The notes under the pieces: generated by a model
What the model was told of the DNA's origin: nothing
Databases searched by the model: none
The model's input: the letters and a program-made list of their open reading frames with translations, nothing else
Program-made: the position numbers and the translations under genes
Part shown: piece by piece, positions 54,788 through 64,000 of the stretch
Position numbering within the stretch: the first letter of the stretch is position 1
Layout of the letters: each line of letters begins with the position of its first letter
Source: Dendrobium chrysotoxum
Taxonomy: Eukaryota; Streptophyta; Magnoliopsida; Asparagales; Orchidaceae
NCBI GenBank assembly: GCA_019925795.1
Contig: CM034314.1
Location: 93,491,264-93,555,263, forward strand
DNA length: 64,000 bases
Direction of reading: 5' to 3'

Positions 54788-57700
54788 TCAGGCATAGTAC
54801 TTTTTTAAGTACTGCCCGTTGATGACAGGCATAGGGTGAACACCATTGGCATCAACGAGTAGGTAGGCACCACCTTCGTAGACTTGCTCCACAGCAAAGG
54901 GGCCTTCCCAGACAGGCTCGAACTTACCACTTTGGCGACGACGCGAAATGATAGGTCTACGTAAAACAAGGACCAACTCGCCAACCCGGAAAGCACGGGG
55001 TCGGACAAGGCGATCATGTGATCGAGCCATACGTGCCTGGTATAGTTTGAGGTTCTGATAAGCTTGTAGGCGAAGCTCTTCTAAACCATCAAGCTCTTCC
55101 GTCCGTAGTCGGGCGTTATCTTCGTGGGAAAGATTGTGGCTGACTGCCACACGTAGCGAGGGGAGCTCGACCTCAAGTGGGAGGACGGCCTCGACCCCGA
55201 AAGCCAAAGTATATGGGGTAGACTGAGTAGGAGTACGGTACGTAGTCCTATAGGCCCATAGTGCTTCGGAAAGTCTATCGTGCCACTCTCGTTTGTTTGC
55301 AACCAAGATTTTTCTTATTAATTGCACGAGAGTTTTGTTGAATGCTTCCGCCAAGCCATTGGCCTTGGGATAGTAAATTGAAGAGTATCGCCAATTGATG
55401 TTATGGCGGCGGGCAAATCTGGCAATTTTGGTGCTTCTAAATGACGGGCCGTTATCGGAGATGATACGGCGCGGGACACCAAAGCGATAGACAATATGAT
55501 CACGAAAGAAACGCATCACATCTTCTGATTTGACTTCCTTAAGTGGCACAGCCTCTGCCCACTTAGAGAAGTAATCAGTGGCAGCTAAAATGAACCTATG
55601 GCCCTTAGAGGAAGGAGGGTCAATAGGACCCACTACATCCGTGCCCCAGCCCTCGAATGGCCAAGATGATACAGTAGGGTGCAGCGGATTAGGGGGTTGG
55701 TGAATCACCGTGCCATGAATTTGGCACTGGTGGCACTTTCTAGCGTGCTCCATACAATCACGGATCATAGTCGGCCAATAGTAACCGAGGCGTTTAATTC
55801 TGCCTTTCATTTTTGGTCCGGACTGATGGGCACCGCAAAGACCTTCATGTATCTCGCCCATGACCTTGCGAGCCTCCTCGTTGTTGAGGCAACGCAACCA
55901 CATTTGGTCGAAAGAACGTCGATACAAGGTATCGTTCACATAAGTGAATGATAGGGCTCTCTTTCTGACCTGGGCAGCAAGAGATCTATCATCTGGAAGC
56001 CTGCCATGCTTCAAATACTCTATAAAGGGTACTCTCCAGTCTGATTCTTCCTCAACTGAGAATACTGTGAGGGTCTGATCGGGAGAAGACAGGTCTGCGG
56101 GGCATAGGGCTTGACGACACTGGACAACGATAGACAGTGGGTTGCCAGTTGGGTCAGCCAGTTCCTTTGCTAACTTAGCTAATGCATCTGCCTTGCCATT
56201 GGCAGATCTAGGGATTTTAGCTAAGGTCACTTCAGGAATCAAACACAAGAGCTCCATTGCCTTGCTGTGATAAGGCAAGAGCTCAGGTTTAAGCACTTTG
56301 TAGACTCCCGCTACTTGATTTATGATCAGTTGTGAGTCTCCAAAGATTTTCACCCGCATGACACTCATCTGAATGGCCAACTCTAGTCCTAAAATCAGAG
56401 CTTCGTACTCAGCTTCATTATTAGTACGAGGTTCTGAAAGACTGTAGGAATATCTCAGAGTGTGACCTTCAGGGGATACGAAAATGAGGCCCAGACCTAC
56501 CCTAACTATAGGAGTTTCATTCGGGCTCGAGGCTCTAACGGACGACGCACCGTCAAAGTAAAACTCCCAAGTAGGGGACTCCTGCTCCACCACACTCATG
56601 ATTAGCTCGTCAGGCAGCTCATCATTGAGTGGGGAGTCTGCAGGGATCGGGTGAGCAGCAAGAAAATCAGCTAGAGCCTGTCCTTTGACGGCCCGCTGCG
56701 GGACGAAAGTGATGTCAAACTGCAGTAGGATCATAGACCATCGTGCCAGACGACCTGAGAGGGTCGGACGGGTTATCAGATACTGCAAGGGGTTGACTCG
56801 AGAGATTAGGTTGACCTTGTGTGAAAGCATATAATGCCTAAGCTTCTGTACCGCGAAGATCAAAGCTAAACACTGCTTTTCCATTGCAGGGTACTTCAGC
56901 TCTGCGGGTATCAACCGTCTACTGAGGTAGTACAAGGCATTCTCCTTGCCTTCCTCATTCTCTTGAGCCAATAATGCACCCAAGGACTCATCCAGGGCCG
57001 TAGTATAGAGAATTAACGGCCTCCCTGGGATGGGTGCAGCTAAAACAGGGGGGTTTATCAGGTAGCGCTTTATACTCTCAAAGGCCTCCTGACAACGCTC
57101 ATCCCAGTGAAAGCGGGCGTCTTTCTTTGCTAGGGCAGCAAAGGGGTGACACCTACCGGACAAATTGGAGATAAATCTCCGCAGGAAGGCTAACTTTCCT
57201 TGAAAAGACCTTAGCTGGGTAAGACTTTTAGGGGGTTTTAGATCTACTATGGCTTTGATCATGGAAGGGTCAATCTCAATGCCACGGTAGCGAACTATAA
57301 ACCCCAGGAACTTTCCTGCACTAACTCCAAATGCGCATTTTAGAGGGTTCATTTTCAAATCATATTTGCGTAGGCGTTCAAAAACGATTCGTAGATCTCG
57401 AAGGTGATCTCCACGGACCTTGCTTTTGACTACCAGATCATCCACATAGCATTCAACTTGCTCGTGTATCATCTCGTCGAAGATAACAGTCATAGCACGT
57501 TGATAAGTAGCCCCGGCATTCTTGAGACCAAAGGGCATCACCTTGTAGCAGAACACACCTATAGGTGTGCGAAACGCAGTAAACTTTTCCTCTTCGGGGT
57601 CCATCTTTATCTGATTGTAACCAGATGAACCATCCATGAAGGAGAAAATGCTATGGGACGACGCTATATCCACCATAAGCTCGGGGATAGGAAGAGGAAA

Positions 57701-58594
57701 ATCGTCCTTAGGACATGCCTTATTTAAATCACGAAAGTCGATACAGACACGAATCTGCCCGTTCTTTTTCCGGACTGGAACAATGTTGGCAAGCCAAGTA
57801 GGGTACTTCTCTTCACGAATGAAATCGGCCTCTATAAGCTTCTTAGTCTCAGCGATCACCTGTTGTTCTATTTCTAACCTCATCCTACGAGGTGCTTGTT
57901 TAACAGGGACTGCATCAGACTTAATGGCTAGTTTATGGACTGCTACATCTGGATTTAGACCAGGCATCTCGGTGTAGTTCCAGGCAAAGCAATCTTTAAA
58001 CTCTGAGAGTAGCTCGATGTATTCTTGAGCCTCTGAGTCAGATAACAAGACACTATGAAAAATAGGTCTATGATCTGATTCAGTGCCTAAGTTTACCTCA
58101 CATAATTCGTCCATGGCAGAAGTGATGCCATCTTCAAACTCTTGAGGAGCATCGAGTACTCTATCCTCATCATCACCCGGGTCTTCTTTATCGGTAAGAG
58201 AAACAATCGGGTATGAGTGGGAAACCGTTCGGATGTTAGCATGGTTAGGTGAGCTCTGCTCGACATAACCTAAACCTTGCTTAGTTTGAGGCATATCAGT
58301 CCGCCAGACACGAGCCTGTCGTAGAGCTTGTTCATCTGACCACGTCGAGATGACTGCACCCCGCTCTACACAGTCTTCCACGAAAGGGGAAAAATAACGA
58401 GGGGCAGTCGTGACCCTGTTATCTATAGCGGTCTCCGCTGAACCCTGACTCCCAGGACCCAGTGGGGCACCTACACTATGGGATAACGAGGCACACTCAC
58501 TAGCTCTTGGTGGCACAAAGGTTTCGTACAGAGGAGGCGGAGGGCGACCTCTAACTTGTAGTGCACCACCATCACTAGTGGAGGGGGTAACCAA
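54788..58594 (-). CDS. Tat-type gypsy pol: reverse transcriptase, RNase H, archaeal-type RNase H, integrase
   Basis: An open frame of 1268 codons to the stop at 54788. RT (about residues 230-420): FSFMDGSSGYNQI with the first Asp, FGLKNAGATYQRAM, and YVDDLVV (about 381). The first RNase H (about 525-620) looks degenerate (LYTTALDES where a catalytic Asp is usual), as known for Tat elements. The second, archaeal-type RNase H (about 675-810) keeps all four acids: YFDGAS, NNEAEYEAL, FGDSQLI and GKADALAKL. The integrase has an HHCC zinc finger (ending CHQCQ, about 958) and catalytic residues in GTDVVGP, SDNGPSF and NGLAEAFNK. The C-terminal domain starts near FRVGELVL. The frame starts at a TTG (58594), not an ATG; it is simply what follows the in-frame TAA at 58652. 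Translation would therefore need readthrough, splicing or repair of that stop. Confidence 0.93.
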   Translation of the reverse strand: MVTPSTSDGGALQVRGRPPPPLYETFVPPRASECASLSHSVGAPLGPGSQGSAETAIDNRVTTAPRYFSPFVEDCVERGAVISTWSDEQALRQARVWRTDMPQTKQGLGYVEQSSPNHANIRTVSHSYPIVSLTDKEDPGDDEDRVLDAPQEFEDGITSAMDELCEVNLGTESDHRPIFHSVLLSDSEAQEYIELLSEFKDCFAWNYTEMPGLNPDVAVHKLAIKSDAVPVKQAPRRMRLEIEQQVIAETKKLIEADFIREEKYPTWLANIVPVRKKNGQIRVCIDFRDLNKACPKDDFPLPIPELMVDIASSHSIFSFMDGSSGYNQIKMDPEEEKFTAFRTPIGVFCYKVMPFGLKNAGATYQRAMTVIFDEMIHEQVECYVDDLVVKSKVRGDHLRDLRIVFERLRKYDLKMNPLKCAFGVSAGKFLGFIVRYRGIEIDPSMIKAIVDLKPPKSLTQLRSFQGKLAFLRRFISNLSGRCHPFAALAKKDARFHWDERCQEAFESIKRYLINPPVLAAPIPGRPLILYTTALDESLGALLAQENEEGKENALYYLSRRLIPAELKYPAMEKQCLALIFAVQKLRHYMLSHKVNLISRVNPLQYLITRPTLSGRLARWSMILLQFDITFVPQRAVKGQALADFLAAHPIPADSPLNDELPDELIMSVVEQESPTWEFYFDGASSVRASSPNETPIVRVGLGLIFVSPEGHTLRYSYSLSEPRTNNEAEYEALILGLELAIQMSVMRVKIFGDSQLIINQVAGVYKVLKPELLPYHSKAMELLCLIPEVTLAKIPRSANGKADALAKLAKELADPTGNPLSIVVQCRQALCPADLSSPDQTLTVFSVEEESDWRVPFIEYLKHGRLPDDRSLAAQVRKRALSFTYVNDTLYRRSFDQMWLRCLNNEEARKVMGEIHEGLCGAHQSGPKMKGRIKRLGYYWPTMIRDCMEHARKCHQCQIHGTVIHQPPNPLHPTVSSWPFEGWGTDVVGPIDPPSSKGHRFILAATDYFSKWAEAVPLKEVKSEDVMRFFRDHIVYRFGVPRRIISDNGPSFRSTKIARFARRHNINWRYSSIYYPKANGLAEAFNKTLVQLIRKILVANKREWHDRLSEALWAYRTTYRTPTQSTPYTLAFGVEAVLPLEVELPSLRVAVSHNLSHEDNARLRTEELDGLEELRLQAYQNLKLYQARMARSHDRLVRPRAFRVGELVLVLRRPIISRRRQSGKFEPVWEGPFAVEQVYEGGAYLLVDANGVHPMPVINGQYLKKYYA

Positions 58595-58651
58595 AGATCT
58601 TTGGTGAGACTCCTCAACTCTTATTCCACGTATCTGACGGGAAAGGGACTG

Positions 58652-60085
58652 TTAACTAGTGGTCTGACGTCGGGGGTCTACTTCCTCGTCTGAACCACTG
58701 TCAATAACTAAACCACCCTCGGGTATCAGGTACCTACAAAAGGTAGGTAGTGTACTATAATCAGTGAAGTCCGGGGCTGGTGAGGGAGCTGAGCGATGAG
58801 GGGTAGTGATCATCTCATCGTCAGAGGAGTCGGACTCGACAGTCAAAGGAGAAGCATAAAGATATGAGGGAGGAGGGATTTGAGTATCATAGTTTCGCGG
58901 CGGGCGAGTCGATCCTCTACCTCTACCTCTACCTCGCTCTCCCCTACCTCTACTAGGGGGAACATAGTGCCCAACTGCAAATTGGAAAGGAGATCTAACC
59001 GGATCTGCAGTGGAGGTATCTGCCTCAATACTAACCTGTGACGGACCTTGCGCAGGTAGCTGTACAGGACCCTGTACAGTACTGGCAGGTGTCACTGGTG
59101 ACTGGGCAGAAGGAGGTTTACTCTTCTTACGAGGTATGTAATGCTCAGCATCATCGTAAATAGAGACCTCATGCACGGAAAAGGGTTGGGTATCCCCGGG
59201 AATGGAGTACTCGACTTCATTCCTCATATACTTCATACATTGGTGCAGGGTGGAGGGCACCATTCCATACTCATGAATCCAGGGCCTTCCTAAGAGAGCC
59301 CTGTATGAAGTATCTGCCTCAATCACATGAAACTTCGCCTCAGTAAGGAAATTTCCAAACTTCAGGGGTAGGGTGATAGACCCTAGGGCACGCTGTCCTT
59401 GGTCATTGAAGCCTTTCAACATAATCTTATCGGAGGTTAACTTCAAATGACCCAGGGAGAGGCTCTTCAAAGTTTCATAACTCAGAATGTTTACTGAAGC
59501 TCCTTGGTCAATGAGGACCCTGTTCAACTCATAACCATTGACTTCAGCGGTGACATACAAAGGACGATTGTGATCAGAGGTACCCAATAGGAGGTCACGA
59601 TCTGAAAAGGTAATGCATGGCATCTCTCTCAAAAGGCATGCATCTCCAACAGATTCGGAAGCAAAGAAGGCTTGATAGGACTCTGGTTCGAGTAGTGCTT
59701 TTACCAGGGTCTCTCTCAAGTCAGAAGACATCATCAAAGCATCATAGACACTGAGAAGGGCAGGAATTTTCCTTAAATGAGCCAGCACATTGTAATCGAC
59801 CTCCAGCTGAGGGCCTTTCCCTTTCTCCTTAGACTGCTCTTGGGAGGAAGGGATAGGATCGTCCTGCTGGGTAACAATATTCTTATCTTTTTCTTTTATA
59901 TTTTTAGCCATCCTCGGTGGAAGAACCTTCCCTGAACGCAAGTGAACTTCTTGTATCGAGTCGTCTTTGACAGGAGATTCACTTGGTTCAGCGGTGATGG
60001 CCTGTGTTGGCTCCAAGGAAAGCGACTGGAGTGGGTTCTCGGATTCATCTTCTGAATCCATGTAACAACCACCCTCCGGAATCAT
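58652..60085 (-). CDS. Tat-type gypsy aspartic protease region
   Basis: 477 codons from ATG 60085, in the same frame as gag and pol. The aspartic protease active site reads RVLIDQGASVNILSY (about residue 185), and the downstream conserved YRALLGRPWIHEYG is at about 260; together these are diagnostic of plant gypsy proteases. The D-x-G triad has Gln at the middle position, as seen in some Tat elements. Acidic and low-complexity segments follow, with an Arg/Gly-rich stretch (about 375-400) and a Ser/Asp/Glu-rich tail. It ends at TAA (58652-58654). The sequence between the gag TAG and this ATG is also open in the same frame. Confidence 0.85.
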   Translation of the reverse strand: MIPEGGCYMDSEDESENPLQSLSLEPTQAITAEPSESPVKDDSIQEVHLRSGKVLPPRMAKNIKEKDKNIVTQQDDPIPSSQEQSKEKGKGPQLEVDYNVLAHLRKIPALLSVYDALMMSSDLRETLVKALLEPESYQAFFASESVGDACLLREMPCITFSDRDLLLGTSDHNRPLYVTAEVNGYELNRVLIDQGASVNILSYETLKSLSLGHLKLTSDKIMLKGFNDQGQRALGSITLPLKFGNFLTEAKFHVIEADTSYRALLGRPWIHEYGMVPSTLHQCMKYMRNEVEYSIPGDTQPFSVHEVSIYDDAEHYIPRKKSKPPSAQSPVTPASTVQGPVQLPAQGPSQVSIEADTSTADPVRSPFQFAVGHYVPPSRGRGERGRGRGRGSTRPPRNYDTQIPPPSYLYASPLTVESDSSDDEMITTPHRSAPSPAPDFTDYSTLPTFCRYLIPEGGLVIDSGSDEEVDPRRQTTS

Positions 60086-60199
60086 AAAGACCGGTTCCTC
60101 ATCACACTCAGACTCTTCGTCACATGCAGAATCATCACAAGAAACATGTAAAATATTGAAAGAGCGAGTGCTAGAAGAAATAAAAGTAGGAGCAGAACA

Positions 60200-63100
60200 C
60201 TAGAAGTAGCCAGAATCACCTTCTTCTATTATTTCATCATCAGTTGAAGGGAGAACGAAATCCTTCAGCGTAAGTGCTGGAAGGCGTCCCGTCTTCCCCT
60301 CAGAGGTTACAACAAACTTTTCCTTTTCATACATCTTTTTATTACATAAAATAGGAAAAGAAATGTGCTCAGTAGGCACTACAACAGGAGAAGAAAAAGG
60401 TGCTGGCGAAGAAACTGGGCTGGCAACTGTCGATTTGGCCTGGGTAGGCCTCCTCTCAACTGCCTCTGAGCTCTGAACTGTCTGCCGGATCATCTGCCTC
60501 GTCTTCCGAGAGAGTGCTAACTGCCACTCCCCCTCAGAACCTCTGGGTGATCTGCTACGACTGCTCTGTCTGCCACTCTGGCTGTCACTACAACTACTGG
60601 AGCCCGAGATCATCTGAACTGTCTGAGGTGTCTTGCCCTTGGGCTGAACCAAGTCGCTGTCCTGTAGGTGGATCTGCCCACTAGCCATGAGCTTCTCAAC
60701 TCTGTCCTTGAACACATAGCAGTCTTCTATGACATGCCCGATATGTCTGTGAAATGGACAATAGAGTGGGTGTTCTGTCTGCCCCTCCTCTTCCACTCTA
60801 TTGTTGTTCGGGAATGTTAAGATGTTTCTCTTAGTAAGGAACTTGAAGATCTTCATCACACTTTCCCTTTTAAAGGGATATTCCTTACTAAGCTTCTCCC
60901 GTAGGTACTGCTGACTCTCTGGGGTCCTACGGGAGGGTCTAGACTGCACTGCTGACTGGCCCGGTGTGTGAGACTGCTGAGGTGGTGCTGAACTGACTGA
61001 GGGCTTCTTGCCCTTATCTGATGGCCCATAAGTACTGTCTACCTCCCCTCTCCTAGGTGGAGGTGCTCCTGATGACTCCTGCCGCTGAGGTCTACGTGAA
61101 GGTTGACTCTCAACCTTAGGAGGGACTGCATCGGGTATGCTATCCTGCAAACTGATCACCTTTGTCAACAACTTCTGAAAGGTTCTAATGCTGAAACCCT
61201 TCAGATAAGGTGCTATCAGACCATCTATGTTCTTCAACAAAATTTCTACTGCATGCTGCTCCTGTAACTGGGGCTCACACTGTAGGCTGAGGTTCCTCCA
61301 TCTGACTATGTAATCTGGGAGAGGCTCTCGGGGCCGCTGTCTAGTCACAACTAGCTCTCCAACTGTAACTCGGTGCTCTGCACTGACAAACCTCTGAACA
61401 AACAACTGCTCCAACTCTGCAAAGGTGCGTACTGAATCGTTGGGGAGGTCGGCGTACCAGGCAAAGGCCACCCCAACTAAACTGCTAACAAAGAGTCTCA
61501 ACATCAGTGCGTTGTTCCCTCCTATGTTGCAACAGATGGCTCGGTACTGGGCCACGTGCTGCCTCGGGTTCCCAAACCCATCAAAGACTCTGAACCTAGG
61601 AGGGACAAAACCAGGGGGGTAGGGCTCGTGCTCGTACTCTACTGGGTAAGGACGCCCCCTGCTAACTACCTCTCCAGACTTCCTGGAGGAAATGGCCTGC
61701 TCGACCTTCTGGGCAATCAGATCCTGAATCTGTCCGGCTGACAACTGAACTGACTGACTCTGGACTGGGGTAGTAAAAGCAACTGCTGTAGGTGCCACTG
61801 GAACTGCTCTCTGGGCCCTGTCTACTCCCACAGGACCTGGTGCTACTACAGGTGGTGCTGCTGGCTCGTCCCTGGACGTAGCAGGAGTGCCTACGCCCGT
61901 CATCTGGGGCATCGCCCCCAAAGCTGTCAACTGAGCTGTCATCGCTGCCATGGCCCTGGCCATCTCTGCCATCTGAGTCTGTAACTGTAGTACTGTGGCA
62001 TCTGTCTCAACTGACCGGGGAGATCCTCCTACCTTAGCTTCTCCCTGCTCATCATCATCATCTGCCTCTATCTGCTCGTCTGAGTGGCCACGTCTAGTAA
62101 CCACACACACTCTGTGTACCGGTATGTCTCCATCTGACTCCTCCTCGAGTAAATCATCCTCAAGTGCCTCATCCTCGTAGAGGGTCTGATGGAAGTCCTC
62201 TGCATACGGACTCAAAGGGGAAGAAGTCTCGTAAGGGCTAAGGGCTGGCTCTGCCCGAACCGGTGAACCACTAGGAGAAACTGCAGCATCATCGTCCGTT
62301 GCTGCATCACAGACCATCGGAACTGCCTCTGATCCGGAAGGAACAACTGCCTCTAACTGCTCAACTGCCTGAACTGGCTGTACTGCATCGACAGGGGACT
62401 CTGCCTGTCGTCGTCTCCACACCCATCTACTGCGACGGGACCCAGTAGGGGCAACTGACTGCTGCGGGGCTACTACAACTGAAGGGAGCTGGGGTCTGGG
62501 AGGCTCCAACTGCTGCCTCTGTCCATGACGACGTGGGCGTCGTCCAACAACCGGAGTAACTGTCTGTGGTCTCGCCAACGGAACTGGACTAACAGGCTGC
62601 CTGGGTGGCTGTCCTCTCTGCCACCTGTACCTCTGTCTAGCAGTCTGTCTCTGCAACTGAACGGACGCCTGAGAAATCTGGTGGAGTAACCTCTCTCGAC
62701 TGACAGGGCCTCGACCCCGCGCTAAGCGGATAATACTCCGAATCCTCTGAGAGAGGGTTCGAGCAGCATCATCCCTGGGGACCCTAGCGCGTGGTAAAGT
62801 AGTAGCGACAGGAGGGGCCGCCGCAATGCGAGCAACGTCCTCCTCATCACCACTGTGTGTCAGTGGGGAGAAGCGTCCTCCCTGAACCGCTGCTATCTCA
62901 GGGGCAACTGTAACGTCCGGGGTAGGGGAAACTGCAACTGGTCGTGGTGCCCGCTGCCTAGGGACCACTCTCCTCTGAACCGGCTCCTGGTGAGCTAACG
63001 AATCTGCCATCCGCTGTCTATCTGCCTCGGATGCAGCCAACCGAAGTCTACGGTTTCTATTCCTCCGGGCCCTTCTCCCAAGGCCGGAGGCGGAAGACGA

Positions 63101-63730
63101 AGCAACATCTGAACCCACCACCTGAGTGGCAGGGGGAACAGGGAGTACGGGAAGTGTCGGGGTCTGCACGAGGGTCTCTGGGTGAGACAGTCGAGCGAAA
63201 GCTGAAACCCGACGGGGTGAAGGCGAAGGAGCCTCGGTCTGGGCACCCCTTTTCCTGGAGGAAGAAGGAGGGGGAACCCAAACACGAGCTGCCTCTGCCG
63301 GAGTAATAATAGGGGTAACTACTGTCTGCCAGCGCTGAGGGGCCGGGGCAGTCTGAACAACAGGTGCGGTAGGCACTGGTCGCCTAACCGCTGGACGAGT
63401 GGGCTGAACTGGGAGTGGTCTAGGCACTGGCTGCCTAACCACAGGGTGTGCCGGCTGCACACGAACAGGAGTAGGACGAGCAGGTGCCCGGGCTGTCCGC
63501 CGAGCAACTGGACGTCCAAAAGGTCGCATGGCTGCGCGAGCCCTCCTCTGGGGAGGAGAGTAGGCAGCAGCCTCAGTAGGGGTCGGCCCACCAAGAGTGA
63601 CGAAGGCCGAGTCAGTGAAGGAACCAAAAGTGATTCCTCCAGCGGGAGGACTGGCTAGCAGGGACTCAGGAAGTGTCACCCACGCGTCAGAACCAAAACT
63701 GAAGGTAACGGAAGGCACGAAGGAAGCCAT
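60200..63730 (-). CDS. Tat-type gypsy gag, with long N-terminal extension
   Basis: The ATG at 63730 sits in ACCATGGC, a good plant start context (the frame is open 15 bp further upstream from a TTG). The frame has 1176 codons to TAG at 60200. Roughly the first 570 residues are Pro/Arg/Ala-rich and low-complexity, unusually long for a gag. A short Leu/Met heptad-like helix follows (about 580-605). The retrotransposon gag domain is at about 700-880: FRVFDGFGNPRQHVAQY, AFAWYADLPNDSVRTF, ELEQLFVQRF. A CPFHRHIGHVIEDCYVFK zinc-like motif lies at about 995-1015, and the tail is Ser/Arg-rich. Its structural role in packaging element RNA is inferred from family knowledge. Codon use is GC-richer than the surrounding DNA. 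Confidence 0.88.
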   Translation of the reverse strand: MASFVPSVTFSFGSDAWVTLPESLLASPPAGGITFGSFTDSAFVTLGGPTPTEAAAYSPPQRRARAAMRPFGRPVARRTARAPARPTPVRVQPAHPVVRQPVPRPLPVQPTRPAVRRPVPTAPVVQTAPAPQRWQTVVTPIITPAEAARVWVPPPSSSRKRGAQTEAPSPSPRRVSAFARLSHPETLVQTPTLPVLPVPPATQVVGSDVASSSASGLGRRARRNRNRRLRLAASEADRQRMADSLAHQEPVQRRVVPRQRAPRPVAVSPTPDVTVAPEIAAVQGGRFSPLTHSGDEEDVARIAAAPPVATTLPRARVPRDDAARTLSQRIRSIIRLARGRGPVSRERLLHQISQASVQLQRQTARQRYRWQRGQPPRQPVSPVPLARPQTVTPVVGRRPRRHGQRQQLEPPRPQLPSVVVAPQQSVAPTGSRRSRWVWRRRQAESPVDAVQPVQAVEQLEAVVPSGSEAVPMVCDAATDDDAAVSPSGSPVRAEPALSPYETSSPLSPYAEDFHQTLYEDEALEDDLLEEESDGDIPVHRVCVVTRRGHSDEQIEADDDDEQGEAKVGGSPRSVETDATVLQLQTQMAEMARAMAAMTAQLTALGAMPQMTGVGTPATSRDEPAAPPVVAPGPVGVDRAQRAVPVAPTAVAFTTPVQSQSVQLSAGQIQDLIAQKVEQAISSRKSGEVVSRGRPYPVEYEHEPYPPGFVPPRFRVFDGFGNPRQHVAQYRAICCNIGGNNALMLRLFVSSLVGVAFAWYADLPNDSVRTFAELEQLFVQRFVSAEHRVTVGELVVTRQRPREPLPDYIVRWRNLSLQCEPQLQEQHAVEILLKNIDGLIAPYLKGFSIRTFQKLLTKVISLQDSIPDAVPPKVESQPSRRPQRQESSGAPPPRRGEVDSTYGPSDKGKKPSVSSAPPQQSHTPGQSAVQSRPSRRTPESQQYLREKLSKEYPFKRESVMKIFKFLTKRNILTFPNNNRVEEEGQTEHPLYCPFHRHIGHVIEDCYVFKDRVEKLMASGQIHLQDSDLVQPKGKTPQTVQMISGSSSCSDSQSGRQSSRSRSPRGSEGEWQLALSRKTRQMIRQTVQSSEAVERRPTQAKSTVASPVSSPAPFSSPVVVPTEHISFPILCNKKMYEKEKFVVTSEGKTGRLPALTLKDFVLPSTDDEIIEEGDSGYF

Positions 63731-64000
63731 GGTACTGTCTGCCAAGAAGAAGAAAAGAAATTCAAAATGATTAGTAAGAAATAACGAGAAGATGAATGAT
63801 AGATAAGGGACGGAATGACCTAGAAGGTCCGAAAGAGGAAAGCTTAGCTGGGGGGGGAAACCCTAACTAAGAAGAACGAGAAGAAAGAATCCTAGCTAGG
63901 GGGGAACCCTAACTAAGAAAAAGAAGAACGATCCTAACTAAGGAAGGACCCTAACTAAGAGTGGGACGGACCTAATCTAAGGAGTACCAATCCCGGAGTA
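63731..64000 (-). other. Leader of the gypsy element (incomplete)
   Basis: On the minus strand the sequence upstream of gag is pyrimidine-rich with repeated CTTAGTTAGGRT and CTAGCTAGGAT words at about 20-50-bp spacing. No primer binding site or LTR end is reached before the window ends. Confidence 0.6.

Larger units (their letters stand above)
49440..64000 (-). mobile_element. Large Ty3/gypsy Tat-type LTR retrotransposon (3' part; 5' LTR beyond the window)
   Basis: Gag, protease and RT-RNaseH-aRNH-integrase lie in order on the minus strand (63730 to 54788), preceded by a leader (to 64000 and beyond) and followed by about 5 kb of non-coding DNA made of tandem repeats. Two RNase H domains, the second of archaeal type, plus a long repeat-filled 3' region are characteristics of the Tat branch (Ogre/Retand-like). 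The left boundary given is a guess at an LTR edge; the 3' LTR probably lies left of it. Confidence 0.75.

Overview
This is a nuclear window from a flowering plant, and it consists almost entirely of transposable elements. The evidence is a plant Ty1/copia element with a Met-tRNA-type primer site, a Ty3/gypsy Tat-type element with a second (archaeal-type) RNase H, plant L1 and RTE LINEs, and CACTA, hAT and Harbinger non-autonomous DNA transposons. The background is AT-rich and microsatellite-rich. No intact host gene was recognised. The species cannot be named from the sequence.

Layout. 0-6 kb: a decayed L1 LINE (+ strand) split by a CACTA-like element with tRNA-like boxes inside; a second, inverted member of the same family follows at 4.9-5.8 kb. 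6.6-11.4 kb: a complete short Ty1/copia element (286-bp LTRs, 5-bp target duplication) whose gag-pol carries three frameshifts and three stops. 11.5-16 kb: a gypsy gag scrap, two large head-to-head inverted duplications of short gene-like 5' segments (12.8-13.6 and 14.6-15.5 kb), a Harbinger/Tourist MITE between them, and an LTR-like remnant. 16.3-24.5 kb: a hAT-type element, two LTR-like repeats of one family, a second decayed L1 LINE and a near-perfect 360-bp palindrome. 25.2-28.2 kb: an RTE LINE with an open 984-codon frame and a 16-bp target duplication. 28.5-34.5 kb: a copia RT fossil, AT-rich DNA, microsatellites and a truncated RTE. 34.8-42.5 kb: LTR/leader-like repeats with two TATA boxes on opposite strands, split by a second near-identical RTE LINE (- strand), then a decayed gypsy gag.

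43-64 kb: the 3' part of a large Tat-type gypsy element on the - strand. Its leader and gag lie at the right edge; its 5' LTR must lie beyond position 64000. Gag, protease and RT-RNaseH-integrase form one continuous reading frame broken only by TAG and TAA. Downstream of pol are several unrelated tandem arrays (55, 193, ~290, ~105 and 237 bp). Beyond them is a promoter-like stretch with a dense W-box cluster and a TATA box, then a GC-rich block of perfect palindromes next to about 1.3 kb of nearly pure A/T sequence.

The points most worth following up are: the paired head-to-head gene-fragment hairpins (one resembling the start of an ORP3-type oxysterol-binding-protein gene), which look like candidate small-RNA loci; a hairpin whose stem covaries between repeat units in the gypsy 3' region; the one-frame, two-stop gypsy polyprotein; the W-box cluster in its presumed U3; and tRNA-like modules carried by both CACTA-like elements.
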